Assembly: GCA_025963485.1 (NCBI GenBank) | Contig: JAOQAO010000138.1 | Coordinates: 1-45,203, forward strand | DNA length: 45,203 nucleotides | Origin: Bacteroidota bacterium | Lineage (GTDB): Bacteria; Bacteroidota; Bacteroidia; Chitinophagales; LD1 | Direction of reading: 5' to 3' | In this document: piece by piece, positions 25,837 to 34,190 of the stretch | Layout: each line of letters opens with the position of its first letter | Numbering within the stretch: the first letter of the stretch is position 1 | The notes under the pieces: generated by a model | The model's database searches: none | Told to the model about the DNA's origin: nothing | Seen by the model: only the letters and a program-made list of their open reading frames with translations | Translations under genes and position numbers: made by a program

Positions 25837-26176
25837 CGCCTTCCAGGCGATAGCCGATCCGAGCCGCAGGCATATCCTGCACCTGTTGTCGCAGGACAGC
25901 ATGAGCATCAATGCACTTGCAGATAACTTTGACATGAGCCGCCCGGCGGTGTCGAAGCATATCAAGGTATTATACAATGCGGGCTTCCTGACCATAGAAG
26001 ATATAGGACGCGAGCGGCACTGCACACTGAAGAGCGACGGATTCCATGAGCTACAGGAATGGCTGGACTACTACCAGCAGTTCTGGTCGGACAAGCTAAG
26101 CGCATTGGAGAAGTTCCTCGCACAATCGGCACCCAAAAACCAAGCACATAAACCAATTAAAAAATCAAAAAAATGA
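25817..26176 (+). CDS. ArsR-family transcriptional regulator
   Basis: A 119-residue winged-helix repressor. Seen: the ArsR start FQAIADPSRRHILHLL (about 9-24), recognition region INALADNFDMSRPAVSKHIK (31-50), then LYNAGFLTIEDIGRERHCTL forming the wing. The metal-binding cysteine pair of classical ArsR/SmtB proteins (ELCVC) is absent, so it probably senses something other than metal, as in the group paired with SRPBCC proteins. The C-terminus is lysine-rich. The gene overlaps the SRPBCC gene before it by 20 bases, and its stop overlaps the next start as ATGA. The twin palindromes at 25335-25378 are the natural candidate target, giving autorepression. Confidence 0.93.
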   Translation: MTQHTLDAFQAIADPSRRHILHLLSQDSMSINALADNFDMSRPAVSKHIKVLYNAGFLTIEDIGRERHCTLKSDGFHELQEWLDYYQQFWSDKLSALEKFLAQSAPKNQAHKPIKKSKK

Positions 26177-26625
26177 AAAGCGAAAGAATCACCGTAGAGC
26201 AGACATATGATGCACCCATCGCCCGTGTATGGCAGGCGCTTACCGATCCCGTACAGATGAAGCAGTGGTACCTTGATATACCGGAGTTCAGACCAGAGGT
26301 GGGCTGTGAGTTTAGTTTCCTGGCAGGAGATGACAAGAAGAAATGGCTGCATCACTGCAAGGTGACCGAAGTAGAACCCGGCAAGAGTGTCACCTACAGC
26401 TGGAGGTATGACGGCGAAGCGGGCAATTCATTTGTGACCTTTGCGCTCTCGGAGCAGGGGGATAAAACGCACCTGAAGATCACTCATTCAGGATTAAATA
26501 CATTCCCTGATAAAGATGAGTTCCGCTACGAGAATTTCAATGAAGGATGGACTTGTCTTGCCAATCAGTCATTGCCGGAATTTCTGGCAAAACAACCATC
26601 GATAAGCACAATTTCCCAACCATAA
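26173..26625 (+). CDS. SRPBCC domain protein, tandem copy 1
   Basis: A 150-residue AHSA1-type protein. Seen: VEQTYDAPIARVWQALTDP, MKQWY, EFSFLAGDDKKKWLHHC, TYSWRYDGEAGNSFVTF and a GLNTFPD...FNEGW end. It is about 80 percent identical by eye to the next gene, differing mainly near the C-terminus, where it has a longer tail (STISQP). The start codon overlaps the ArsR stop (ATGA, 26173-26176), so translation is coupled. Fourth-strand and cavity residues are conserved between the copies, suggesting that both bind related ligands. Part of the four-gene operon. Confidence 0.92.
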   Translation: MKSERITVEQTYDAPIARVWQALTDPVQMKQWYLDIPEFRPEVGCEFSFLAGDDKKKWLHHCKVTEVEPGKSVTYSWRYDGEAGNSFVTFALSEQGDKTHLKITHSGLNTFPDKDEFRYENFNEGWTCLANQSLPEFLAKQPSISTISQP

Positions 26626-26635
26626 AAATCAAAAA

Positions 26636-27061
26636 ATGAGAAGCGACAGAGTAACCGTAGAACAGACTTATGACGCACCTATCGCCCGCGTATGGCAGGC
26701 GCTGACAGATCCGGCACAGATGAAACAATGGTACTTCGACGTACCGGATTTCAAACCTGAGGTCGGCGTGGAGTTTAGTTTCCTGGCAGGAGATGACAAA
26801 AAGAAATGGCTCCATCACTGCAAAGTGACCGAAGTCAAACCTGGCACGAGTATCACCTATAGCTGGAGGTACGACGGCGAGGCGGGCAACTCCTTTGTGA
26901 CCTTTGCGCTAGCGGAACAGGGAGACAAAACACACCTGAAGATCACGCATGTGGGACTGAATACATTCCCTGATAAGAATGAGTTCCGCAGTGAGAGTTT
27001 CAATGAAGGATGGATCTACTTTGCGACTAAGGCATTGCCGGAATTTCTGGCGAAAAAGTAA
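26636..27061 (+). CDS. SRPBCC domain protein, tandem copy 2
   Basis: A 141-residue AHSA1-type protein, the product of a tandem duplication of the gene ten bases upstream. The same blocks occur (VEQTYDAPIARVWQALTDP, EFSFLAGDDKKKWLHHC, TYSWRYDGEAGNSFVTF). Differences cluster in positions such as WYFDVPDF for WYLDIPEF and in the final helix (YFATKALPEFLAKK). Last gene of the operon; a hairpin 27138-27167 follows at 77 bases. The paralogues may be dividing ligand range or forming heterodimers, but this is conjecture. Confidence 0.92.
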   Translation: MRSDRVTVEQTYDAPIARVWQALTDPAQMKQWYFDVPDFKPEVGVEFSFLAGDDKKKWLHHCKVTEVKPGTSITYSWRYDGEAGNSFVTFALAEQGDKTHLKITHVGLNTFPDKNEFRSESFNEGWIYFATKALPEFLAKK

Positions 27062-27137
27062 TCTGACTCTCCGGAACCGGGAACCTTGAGTCAGAGTGTC
27101 GCCTCACCCCCACAGGGCAGGCATCTGCCTTCGGCAT

Positions 27138-27167
27138 CTTCCCTCTCCATAAATTATGAGAGGGAAG
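27138..27167. repeat. hairpin after the ArsR operon
   Basis: Arms CTTCCCTCTC (27138-27147) and GAGAGGGAAG (27158-27167); the loop CATAAATTAT can pair further with one bulge. No T-run. It resembles the shorter hairpin at 2572-2592 and may be a dispersed repeat that also stops transcription. Confidence 0.5.
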
Positions 27168-27265
27168 AACCTATTGGGTAAAAGGAGTGACTTTTAGTAT
27201 AATTCAATAAGTTGAATAATAAGGTTCGGATTTGAGAGAATCAGGAAAAATAAATGGCGATTTGC

Positions 27266-27273
27266 TACTTTCG
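27266..27273 (+). promoter_or_regulatory. -7 promoter box abutting the methyltransferase start
   Basis: TACTTTCG matches seven of eight positions of TAnnTTTG. It ends only five bases before the ATG at 27279, so transcription would start at or next to the start codon. Confidence 0.45.
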
Positions 27274-27278
27274 GGTAG

Positions 27279-28151
27279 ATGAAAAAAGAAGCTGCCAGCC
27301 GGACGGCACAATACATGGCGCTATTCCGTGCAATGGAAACCGCGCGCCCTTTTGAAGAAAGGCTCTTTACTGATCCTGATGCTATATCATTTCTGGATGG
27401 CGGGTTGAAGTTTGGGACAAAGCTCTCGTCGTTTTCCCCCGTGAGAAAAGTGCTGGAGAGGTACATACACAGCAGAGTGCCCGGTGCATATACGTCAGGT
27501 ATCGCAAGGACAAAATATATAGATGACCTGCTAAAGCGCTCCATTGATAATGGCGTGCAGCGCGTGATCATCTTAGGCGCGGGTTTTGATACACGGGCTT
27601 TGCGGCTTGACTTTATGAAAGGGATACAGGTGATCGAGATAGACCACCCAAACACGGCGCGCCTCAAAATGGATACGCTAAAAGCTACCAACGGCAGCCT
27701 CCCTGTTCATGTGAAATACTACCAGATCGATTTCAATGTGCAAAGTCTCGACAGCCTGGCCGAAGAACATGGCCTGGACTTCTCTATACCTACTACTATA
27801 ATATGGGAGGGTGTCACCAACTATCTCAATGCTGATGCGATCAATAGCACCTTTCGCTTTATAGAGCGCTTTGTTAAAGGTTCGCATGTGATATTTACCT
27901 ATGTCGATCAACTTATCCTGGATGATCCGAAGGCTTTTTATGGCGGAGAAAAACTCCTGCACGATGTGGACGCGATAGAGGAACGATGGACCTATGGTAT
28001 GCATCCTGCAGATGTGGTGAAGTTCCTAAAGAACTTCCAGCTGACACTCCTCGAAGACCTGGGAGCGGCGGACTACCGCAAGCGATATATCCCGCAAAGG
28101 CCGGAGCAGGGCTATGAATTTTACAGAGTGGTAATGGCAATAAGGGACTGA
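27279..28151 (+). CDS. SAM-dependent methyltransferase, LCMT/PPM-like
   Basis: A 290-residue class I methyltransferase of the leucine carboxyl methyltransferase-like family (the group often called TIGR00027). Seen: ASRTAQYMALFRAMET at the start, SGIARTKYIDD, SAM-binding loop ILGAGFDTRA (98-107), acidic EIDHP (120-124), and WEGVTNYL (176-183), all characteristic. It transfers a methyl group from S-adenosylmethionine to a carboxylate or hydroxyl of an unidentified small molecule or polyketide-like product. A -7 box ends five bases before the ATG, suggesting a leaderless mRNA. A DUF1801 gene follows at 26 bases and may be cotranscribed. Confidence 0.9.
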   Translation: MKKEAASRTAQYMALFRAMETARPFEERLFTDPDAISFLDGGLKFGTKLSSFSPVRKVLERYIHSRVPGAYTSGIARTKYIDDLLKRSIDNGVQRVIILGAGFDTRALRLDFMKGIQVIEIDHPNTARLKMDTLKATNGSLPVHVKYYQIDFNVQSLDSLAEEHGLDFSIPTTIIWEGVTNYLNADAINSTFRFIERFVKGSHVIFTYVDQLILDDPKAFYGGEKLLHDVDAIEERWTYGMHPADVVKFLKNFQLTLLEDLGAADYRKRYIPQRPEQGYEFYRVVMAIRD

Positions 28152-28177
28152 GCATTCAGTTATTGAAATATTGACGC

Positions 28178-28588
28178 ATGGCAAAATCGAAACTCTCTGA
28201 CAAGGAACAGGTGACCGAACACATCGCGAAGCTCGACCCTGCGATACGCGAAACGGTCGAAGCGCTCAGGCAGATCATACTCGGTACCGACAAAGAAGTC
28301 GGTGAGCAGATCAAATGGAATAACCCGAGTTTCTACTACACGGGTGAAATGAAGCCTTTTGACCCGAAAGAATATAAGCGGGACATAGCTGTGATGAACC
28401 TGTACAAAGGGAGGATCATGATCGTATTTCCAAGCGGAGCGAAGGTCAATGATAAATCCGGGCTGCTGCAGGGCGACTATAAGGACGGCAGACGGACGAG
28501 CGTCTTCGCCGATCTGGCAGATGTCAGGGCCAAAGAGAAGGACTTAAAAAATGTGATCAAGGCATGGCTGAGGCTGGTGGAGAAATAG
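28178..28588 (+). CDS. DUF1801 domain protein
   Basis: A 136-residue protein of the DUF1801 (YdhG-like) family, small alpha/beta proteins of unknown biochemical role. Seen: LDPAIRETVEALRQII, then EQIKWNNPSFYY, where the IKWxxPxF motif is the family signature, then IMIVFPSGAKV and a C-terminal helix LKNVIKAWLRLVEK. Family members often sit beside SRPBCC proteins and ArsR regulators, and the ArsR operon lies 1.1 kb upstream, although it is separated by the methyltransferase. It starts 26 bases after the methyltransferase stop and is convergent with the YciI gene, four bases apart. Confidence 0.88.
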   Translation: MAKSKLSDKEQVTEHIAKLDPAIRETVEALRQIILGTDKEVGEQIKWNNPSFYYTGEMKPFDPKEYKRDIAVMNLYKGRIMIVFPSGAKVNDKSGLLQGDYKDGRRTSVFADLADVRAKEKDLKNVIKAWLRLVEK

Positions 28589-28592
28589 CGGA

Positions 28593-28913
28593 TCAGCCTT
28601 CAGGCATCTTCCCTTCTATAAGCGATAGATTAAATGGATGAAGTACTGCTGTCATCACGCCTTCTTTCACACAGGGATCATTATTCATTATTTCCGCGGC
28701 CTGTTCCTGATTCTCTGCAGTGAAGACGGCTAAGCCTATGAGGTCTTTGTGGCCGGGAGAATAGGACGTGCGCCCTACGAGTTGAGTCACTCCTTTTTTA
28801 TGCAGGTCGACGAGATAGTTCCAATGGCTACCGAGGGTGGCATTGGTAGTGTCGTCCCAGTTTGCCGGGCCATTGTAGTGGTCGGTGAGGGTGAGGATGT
28901 AGAGGAAATGCAT
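28593..28913 (-). CDS. YciI-family protein
   Basis: A 106-residue protein of the YCII-related (dimeric alpha-beta barrel) family. Seen: the MHFLYILTLTDHY start, W..LVDLHKKGVTQLVGRT, AVFTAENQEQAAEIMNNDPCV and a C-terminal VLHPFNLSLIEG. The family has a conserved His/Asp site and includes dehydrochlorinase-like and sigma-factor-linked members; no substrate can be given here. The distinctive 'aE.i...DP.v..G' block is present. Convergent with the DUF1801 gene. Confidence 0.88.
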   Translation of the reverse strand: MHFLYILTLTDHYNGPANWDDTTNATLGSHWNYLVDLHKKGVTQLVGRTSYSPGHKDLIGLAVFTAENQEQAAEIMNNDPCVKEGVMTAVLHPFNLSLIEGKMPEG

Positions 28914-29318
28914 AGCTCAGTGGATTCCGGTAATGAAAATATGATAAGCAAACCTAATAAAACAATACAATCCATATTATACTGCTAATGGCCCGAAGAT
29001 ATTTTTAGCTTGGTTAATTAGAAAGTATTTGGAATAGCGAATGCCGATTTTGGCAAATTTGGAAAGTCGCTAAAACTCTTATCCCGGGACGCGATTTCCC
29101 TCATATCATTTACCATTCATATAACGATAACAAATCTGGTCAAAAGTGTCGATAAATCCTGTTTTAGGGAATTTTGCAATACCATTGCATATCAACACGT
29201 TGTAAATGTCTTTACCTCATATTTCCCCAGCTTAACCTCTGTTATAAACATTAACGAACAGGGGTTTTGCAATGTGAGTTGAAACAGGTACTTTTATAGA
29301 TTAAATAAAATCAAAATA
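28914..29318. other. intergenic region upstream of the C10 protease
   Basis: About 400 AT-rich bases with no credible gene. The motif TTTTGCAAT occurs twice (near 29173 and 29265), the second within the promoter. Confidence 0.5.
29266..29296 (+). promoter_or_regulatory. Bacteroidota-type promoter for the C10 protease gene
   Basis: TTTG (29266-29269), 19 bases, TACTTTTA (29289-29296), which matches seven of eight positions of TAnnTTTG. The coding start is 22 bases further. Confidence 0.6.
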
Positions 29319-32135
29319 ATGAAGAAGAAAGTTCTACTCCTTCTCTCGGGAGTCTGTCTCTTGACATGCCAGATGATGGCGGCTACAGTCAGCGTGCAAA
29401 CCGCTAAGACCGTAGCGACAAATTTCTATAAGGGTGTAGCGCCTGCTGCAGGCATTGTGACCCCTACCCTGCTGTATACCCGTACAGAGGCAGACAATAC
29501 TGTAGACTTCTATGTATTTGACATGGCGCCGCTCAAGGGCTTCGTGATCGTATCAGCTGATGATATACTCAAGCCGATCATGGCTTACTCTACGGAGGCA
29601 AATTTCGACCTCAACTATGGCAACACCGGCATAAAGGACTGGATGGGCGATGCAGCTGCACATGTGTACAGCACTATACAGCAGCATATGCAGGCCAATA
29701 CGGCGATCACCCAAATGTGGACTGCCTGCAAAACGGGCCCGTATATAAACCCAAGCAGGACCGGCACTATCGGTCCGCTGATCCACACACTGTGGGATCA
29801 ATCACCCAACTATAATGCGCTTTGCCCTTTCAATGCAACGGACAATCAGCGTACTGTGACAGGGTGCGTGGCTACGACCATGGCACAGATCATGAAATAT
29901 TGGAGCTATCCTACGAGGGGCACAGGCTCATACTCATATGACTGCTACTCGTCATCCAACTATCACTATGGTACTCAGTCGGCCAACTTCAACCACGTAT
30001 ACGACTGGGCCAATATGCCAAACATACTCGCCGGCGCCAATGCCGATGTGGCACAGCTGATGTATGACTGCGGAGTGAGTGTAGCGATGAGCTATGGCGA
30101 CAATAATGAAGGTGGAAGCGGTGCATTCGTACTGGCGTCTGAGTCATGGGCCAGTGGCGTGAGCGCTGAGACTTCTTTCAAAGACTACTTCTACTATGAC
30201 CCGAGTACACTGCAGGGTGTACGCACGAGCGACTATACCTCTGCGCAATGGACAGCTATGATGAAAGCGGAGATAGATGCCGGCCGTGTCGTGCAATATG
30301 AAGGTGCCGACCCGACCGAAGGTGGCCATACATGGGTCATGGACGGCTATGATGCCAATAACATGATGCACATGAACTGGGGATGGAGCGGTAGCTACAA
30401 TGGCTATTTCACTGCCAGCAGCCTCAATGCGGGTGGAGCAAACTTCACCAGTCGGGAAGGTGCCCTGATCGGTATCAAACCACTGTTTCCCTATGCTGTA
30501 TCTATACAGACCACATCTGCCCAGGTATGCATCGGCAACGCTACACAGCTTTCCGCACAAGGCCCTGCAAGCGGTACCTATACATGGGTCCCCGCCACAG
30601 GCCTTGATTGCGCTACTTGTGCAGTGACCAATGCCCACCCTACTGCTACCACACTCTACACGGTGACCTGCGACAGCGCAGGTGTCAGAGTACCATCTAC
30701 GATACTCGTCACTGTAGTACCGGCTGTGACTGCCGACTTTACGGTGGCCAATACACAGGCCTGCTCAGCGCCTGCGGCTTTCGCCTTTGTCAATAACAGC
30801 AAATTTGCCAGTGATTATATATGGGACTTTGGTGACGGTGATACCACCGGCAGTACTCAGATGAGCCCTCACCACGTATACCACAACTACGGCGTATATG
30901 ATGTGACCCTCACCTCTACAGGCAACTGCGGCACCGATACAAAGAATTTAAGCCAATATGTAGCTGTCAATAACACAGCTCCTGTGGCGCCTGCACAGGC
31001 AGTATGCAGCGGCAGCAGCGCTACACTGAGCGCGGTAGCTGCCGGCGATATCACATGGTACACCAGCGCTACCGGTGGCAGCGCTCTCGCTACCAGTGCA
31101 TCATATAGCACACCATCCGTATCAGCCACGACCACGTACTATGCCGAGGCGCAGATACTCGGGCCTATCGTCATGGCAGGTATGCAGGACAATACTGTAG
31201 GCACAGGCAGCTACTATACCGGCAATAGTGTACACGGTGTCACATTCAGCTGCTACACGCCACAGATACTGAGCTATGTGGATGTTTATGCACAGAATAC
31301 CGGCACTGCTACTATCATACTGACAAACTCACAGGGTACTACGCTCCAGTCTGCGCAGATATGGCTGGATGCCGGACTCAACACAGTAGCCCTCAATTTT
31401 AATATCCCGGTGGGAAATAACATGCAGCTCGCATCAAGCGGGAATCCGGTGCAGATGTTCCGTAACCGTACGGGCATCAACTATCCATACTACAGCCAGG
31501 ATAGCAGTGTGATACTGACCACCAGCGATCAGGGCCTGGGGTACTACTACTTCTTTTACAACTGGCAGCTACAGTCAGCTCAGTGTGTAAGCGCACGTGT
31601 GCCGGTGGTAGTATATGTACTGAATGGTACTAACTCGTTTTCATACACAGCTACAACAGGCAATAATGTAACATTCGCTCCGGCGGTCAATGTATCAGGC
31701 GCTACTTATACCTGGTCTTTTGGCGACGGTACTACCTCTACAGATCAGAATCCGGCACACCAATACAGCGGTTCGGGCAACTATACTGTGACACTCACAG
31801 TATCAAACGGATCATGCTCAGATCAGGTATCAGGAGTGATCTCTGCGGCTGCAGGTGCTACTGCTATCCGCGATCTCGATGTAGTACAGAGCATATCTAC
31901 CTACCCTAATCCTGTCAAGGACCAACTGGACATCAAGGTAAACGCAATACAGGCGACCACAGTGACCATGGCTATCTACGATGTGATCGGCAATGTAGTA
32001 TCCACTAAAGATGTACAGGTCAATATAGGAGCCAACATAATGACCGAAGATGTATCATCATATGCATCCGGTGTATACACGATCGCGATGTACAATGGCA
32101 GCTCTAAGGCTACGAGCCGCTTCGTAAAGGAATAA
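29319..32135 (+). CDS. C10 (streptopain-like) cysteine protease with PKD and T9SS domains
   Basis: A 938-residue secreted protease. Seen: a signal peptide (MKKKVLLLLSGVCLLTCQMMA), an inhibitory prodomain of the Spi/SpeB type (about 25-130, with GFVIVSADD), and the C10 catalytic domain: QSPNYNALCPF, catalytic Cys183 in TGCVATTMAQIM, His337 in GGHTWVMDGYD and HMNWGWSGSYNGYF. Then a PKD domain (about 471-550, IWDFGDGDT), an Ig-like segment, a lectin-like beta domain (about 615-740), a second PKD (771-845, WSFGDGTTS) and a sorting domain (858-938, STYPNPVKDQL ... FVKE). It should be activated by removal of the prodomain and placed on the surface by the T9SS, presumably feeding on protein. Strong promoter and terminator flank it, so it is a single-gene unit. 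Confidence 0.95.
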   Translation: MKKKVLLLLSGVCLLTCQMMAATVSVQTAKTVATNFYKGVAPAAGIVTPTLLYTRTEADNTVDFYVFDMAPLKGFVIVSADDILKPIMAYSTEANFDLNYGNTGIKDWMGDAAAHVYSTIQQHMQANTAITQMWTACKTGPYINPSRTGTIGPLIHTLWDQSPNYNALCPFNATDNQRTVTGCVATTMAQIMKYWSYPTRGTGSYSYDCYSSSNYHYGTQSANFNHVYDWANMPNILAGANADVAQLMYDCGVSVAMSYGDNNEGGSGAFVLASESWASGVSAETSFKDYFYYDPSTLQGVRTSDYTSAQWTAMMKAEIDAGRVVQYEGADPTEGGHTWVMDGYDANNMMHMNWGWSGSYNGYFTASSLNAGGANFTSREGALIGIKPLFPYAVSIQTTSAQVCIGNATQLSAQGPASGTYTWVPATGLDCATCAVTNAHPTATTLYTVTCDSAGVRVPSTILVTVVPAVTADFTVANTQACSAPAAFAFVNNSKFASDYIWDFGDGDTTGSTQMSPHHVYHNYGVYDVTLTSTGNCGTDTKNLSQYVAVNNTAPVAPAQAVCSGSSATLSAVAAGDITWYTSATGGSALATSASYSTPSVSATTTYYAEAQILGPIVMAGMQDNTVGTGSYYTGNSVHGVTFSCYTPQILSYVDVYAQNTGTATIILTNSQGTTLQSAQIWLDAGLNTVALNFNIPVGNNMQLASSGNPVQMFRNRTGINYPYYSQDSSVILTTSDQGLGYYYFFYNWQLQSAQCVSARVPVVVYVLNGTNSFSYTATTGNNVTFAPAVNVSGATYTWSFGDGTTSTDQNPAHQYSGSGNYTVTLTVSNGSCSDQVSGVISAAAGATAIRDLDVVQSISTYPNPVKDQLDIKVNAIQATTVTMAIYDVIGNVVSTKDVQVNIGANIMTEDVSSYASGVYTIAMYNGSSKATSRFVKE

Positions 32136-32157
32136 AACGGCACAATAAATGCTATAC

Positions 32158-32193
32158 AAAGGCTGTCTCATCTGTTGAGACAGCCTTTTTTTT
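32158..32193 (+). terminator. Rho-independent terminator
   Basis: Arms AAAGGCTGTCTCA and TGAGACAGCCTTT (13 pairs, loop TCTGT) continue into a T-run. It ends the C10 protease gene. Confidence 0.93.
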
Positions 32194-32220
32194 GATCAAA
32201 TAACTCTAAACCAACCGTAT

Positions 32221-32853
32221 ATGAGATTCACCATACCCGTGCTAATACTGATAATAGCCATGATGGGGTGCAAAACGAAACAGCACACCTCAACCACCAC
32301 AGATATGAACAAGGTCCCTGTCGGTACAAGCACCACGACTACGACTACTACAACCAAAACAACCAAGACAACAAAAACGGAAAAGGCTGAAAAGGACGCC
32401 AACGACATGAGCACCGAGACAGCACCGATACCAGCGCAGCCGGCAACCTACGGAGCTACAGCACATGCGGTGATCTACAAGACCAAAAAGGACTATTGGG
32501 AATATGTGCCCGTGACACTCACTGATGACGGCTCGGCTATCGCGTCCTACCCGGCACCCGGCGATGTATACTATCATGGCAAGATCGCGCTACCGACCAA
32601 GCTCGCTGATGGATACCTGCTCGACAACAGAGGAGTGACCCCACACAGCGCATTCGTCAGGATCAAGTATGAGGACTATGCACAACTGAAAGAAGTGCCA
32701 TCACTCACGGAGCTATATAAGCTGGTCATCGACAAGACGCCTTTCACAGAAATGTACGATCTGGGCGAGCGCAATGTGTACGAAAATGCTCCCGGCACTA
32801 TCAATACTGTGATCAAAGAAAATAAGCTCGGGAAGTATAAGAAGCTGCTTTGA
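32221..32853 (+). CDS. lipoprotein with threonine-rich linker
   Basis: A 210-residue predicted lipoprotein of unknown function. Seen: a hydrophobic signal with lipobox MMGC followed by KTK, a linker with a tract of consecutive Thr and then Thr/Lys (about 36-55), an acidic stretch, and a C-terminal domain of about 130 residues beginning ATAHAVIYKTKKDYWEYVP. The last part carries many aromatic residues and could be a small beta domain; it was not recognised. The Thr tract comes from ACN repeats and may vary in length between strains. It starts 28 bases after the C10 terminator and is transcribed alone. Confidence 0.7.
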   Translation: MRFTIPVLILIIAMMGCKTKQHTSTTTDMNKVPVGTSTTTTTTTTKTTKTTKTEKAEKDANDMSTETAPIPAQPATYGATAHAVIYKTKKDYWEYVPVTLTDDGSAIASYPAPGDVYYHGKIALPTKLADGYLLDNRGVTPHSAFVRIKYEDYAQLKEVPSLTELYKLVIDKTPFTEMYDLGERNVYENAPGTINTVIKENKLGKYKKLL

Positions 32854-33069
32854 TTTCGGATGCCGGTAAAGTGACATGGTAACAATCCGTTGCGCCATTC
32901 CCGGCAAATCATAATGAGCCTTTATTAAATTGAAATCGTAGCTTTGCTGCGATGGTTACTTCCCCGATAAAAGAATGCACTTTCACTACTAACAGGTGAC
33001 GTGTATCTATACCGCATCACGACGCATAGTAATCAGCGGGCCTACGGAAAGCTGATAGCAGAATAACGC

Positions 33070-33102
33070 TTTGCAAAAAGCCGGTAGTTCTTTTTACTTT
33101 TA
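33070..33102 (+). promoter_or_regulatory. promoter abutting the hydroxylase start
   Basis: TTTG (33070-33073), 21 bases, TACTTTTA (33095-33102). Only three bases separate the -7 box from the ATG at 33106, so the transcript would be leaderless. Confidence 0.55.
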
Positions 33103-33105
33103 AAG

Positions 33106-33879
33106 ATGAAACCACACTTCGAGCCATACATGGGATATGTGCTGCTGTTCCTGTTTGCCCTGATCACGGTAGAGATCATCTGGAGCTGGCGGACGGAGAA
33201 AAGGGTGTATGACATCAAAGATACCTTTACGAACCTTGCCATCTTCGCCGGATACCAACTGTCAAAGTATTTATTCGCGGGTTATACGCTGGCATTCCTC
33301 GGATTTTTCTATCAATACCGGGTACACACCTTTGAGAAGAGTTTATTGATCTTTGTTATTACCTTTTTCAGTGTTGACTTTTTCTACTACTGGTATCACC
33401 GGGCATCTCATGTCATCAAATTGCTTTGGGCATTTCACCTGGTGCATCATACGAGCCAGCAGATGAACCTAACAGTAGCATACCGCCTCAACTGGTTTAG
33501 TTTTATACTTAGCCCCTTTTTCTACGTCCCTTTGGCATTGATAGGGTTGCCGCCGATCTTTATAGTCGGCGCTTATGCGTTAAATCTCCTATACCAGTTT
33601 TTCCTACATACAGAAGCTGTCGGCAAACTGGGGTTCCTCGAGAAGATCATCGACACACCATCGAGCCATCGCGTCCATCACGGCTCTAATGATCTGTATA
33701 TCGACAAAAATTTTGGTGGCGTCCTTATCATCTGGGACCGCATGTTTGGCACTTATCAGCCGGAGGAGGAAAAGGTGAAATACGGTACCACAAAAGGCTT
33801 CGCGGGACATAATCCCATTGTATTGGTGTTTCATGGTTTCGTGGACCTCGTGAGAAATAAGATGTATTATAAAGGCTAA
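33106..33879 (+). CDS. fatty acid hydroxylase / sterol desaturase family protein
   Basis: A 257-residue integral membrane di-iron oxygenase. Seen: the histidine boxes HRASH (98-102), HLVHH (111-115) and HRVHH (188-192), with membrane helices before and between them, the standard layout of the ERG3/FAH superfamily. Members hydroxylate or desaturate fatty acyl chains, sterols or carotenoids using O2; the substrate here cannot be told. Acting on membrane lipids is plausible in view of the desaturase at 36 kb. A promoter ends three bases before the ATG. Single-gene unit. Confidence 0.93.
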   Translation: MKPHFEPYMGYVLLFLFALITVEIIWSWRTEKRVYDIKDTFTNLAIFAGYQLSKYLFAGYTLAFLGFFYQYRVHTFEKSLLIFVITFFSVDFFYYWYHRASHVIKLLWAFHLVHHTSQQMNLTVAYRLNWFSFILSPFFYVPLALIGLPPIFIVGAYALNLLYQFFLHTEAVGKLGFLEKIIDTPSSHRVHHGSNDLYIDKNFGGVLIIWDRMFGTYQPEEEKVKYGTTKGFAGHNPIVLVFHGFVDLVRNKMYYKG

Positions 33880-34190
33880 TAACGCCTGCGCATTTCGCAG
33901 ATAATGAAATAAATTCCCCACCGAAATCAGAACGACAAAAGCATTCATTTAAAGCTGGCATCTCTACATTAGTATGCAACATGCATTCTAACATGCACAT
34001 ACATATTATTTATACATCAGCTACACCTATCTCAAACTGAATCGACGCATCATGAGGCTATAAATATAGTCCCGTAGAAAACCGGCATATTATTGGGTAT
34101 AGATAACTCAGTTGTTATCCACTTTGCACCCTGACTGACTCTGAAGCGCCTTTGAATGCTCTGTCCTTATCACCACCTAAAAAGAAAGTC
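33880..34190. other. intergenic region before the histidine kinase
   Basis: About 310 bases with no credible gene. A short direct repeat of AACATGCA occurs near 33979-34003. No confident promoter box was found. Confidence 0.5.
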
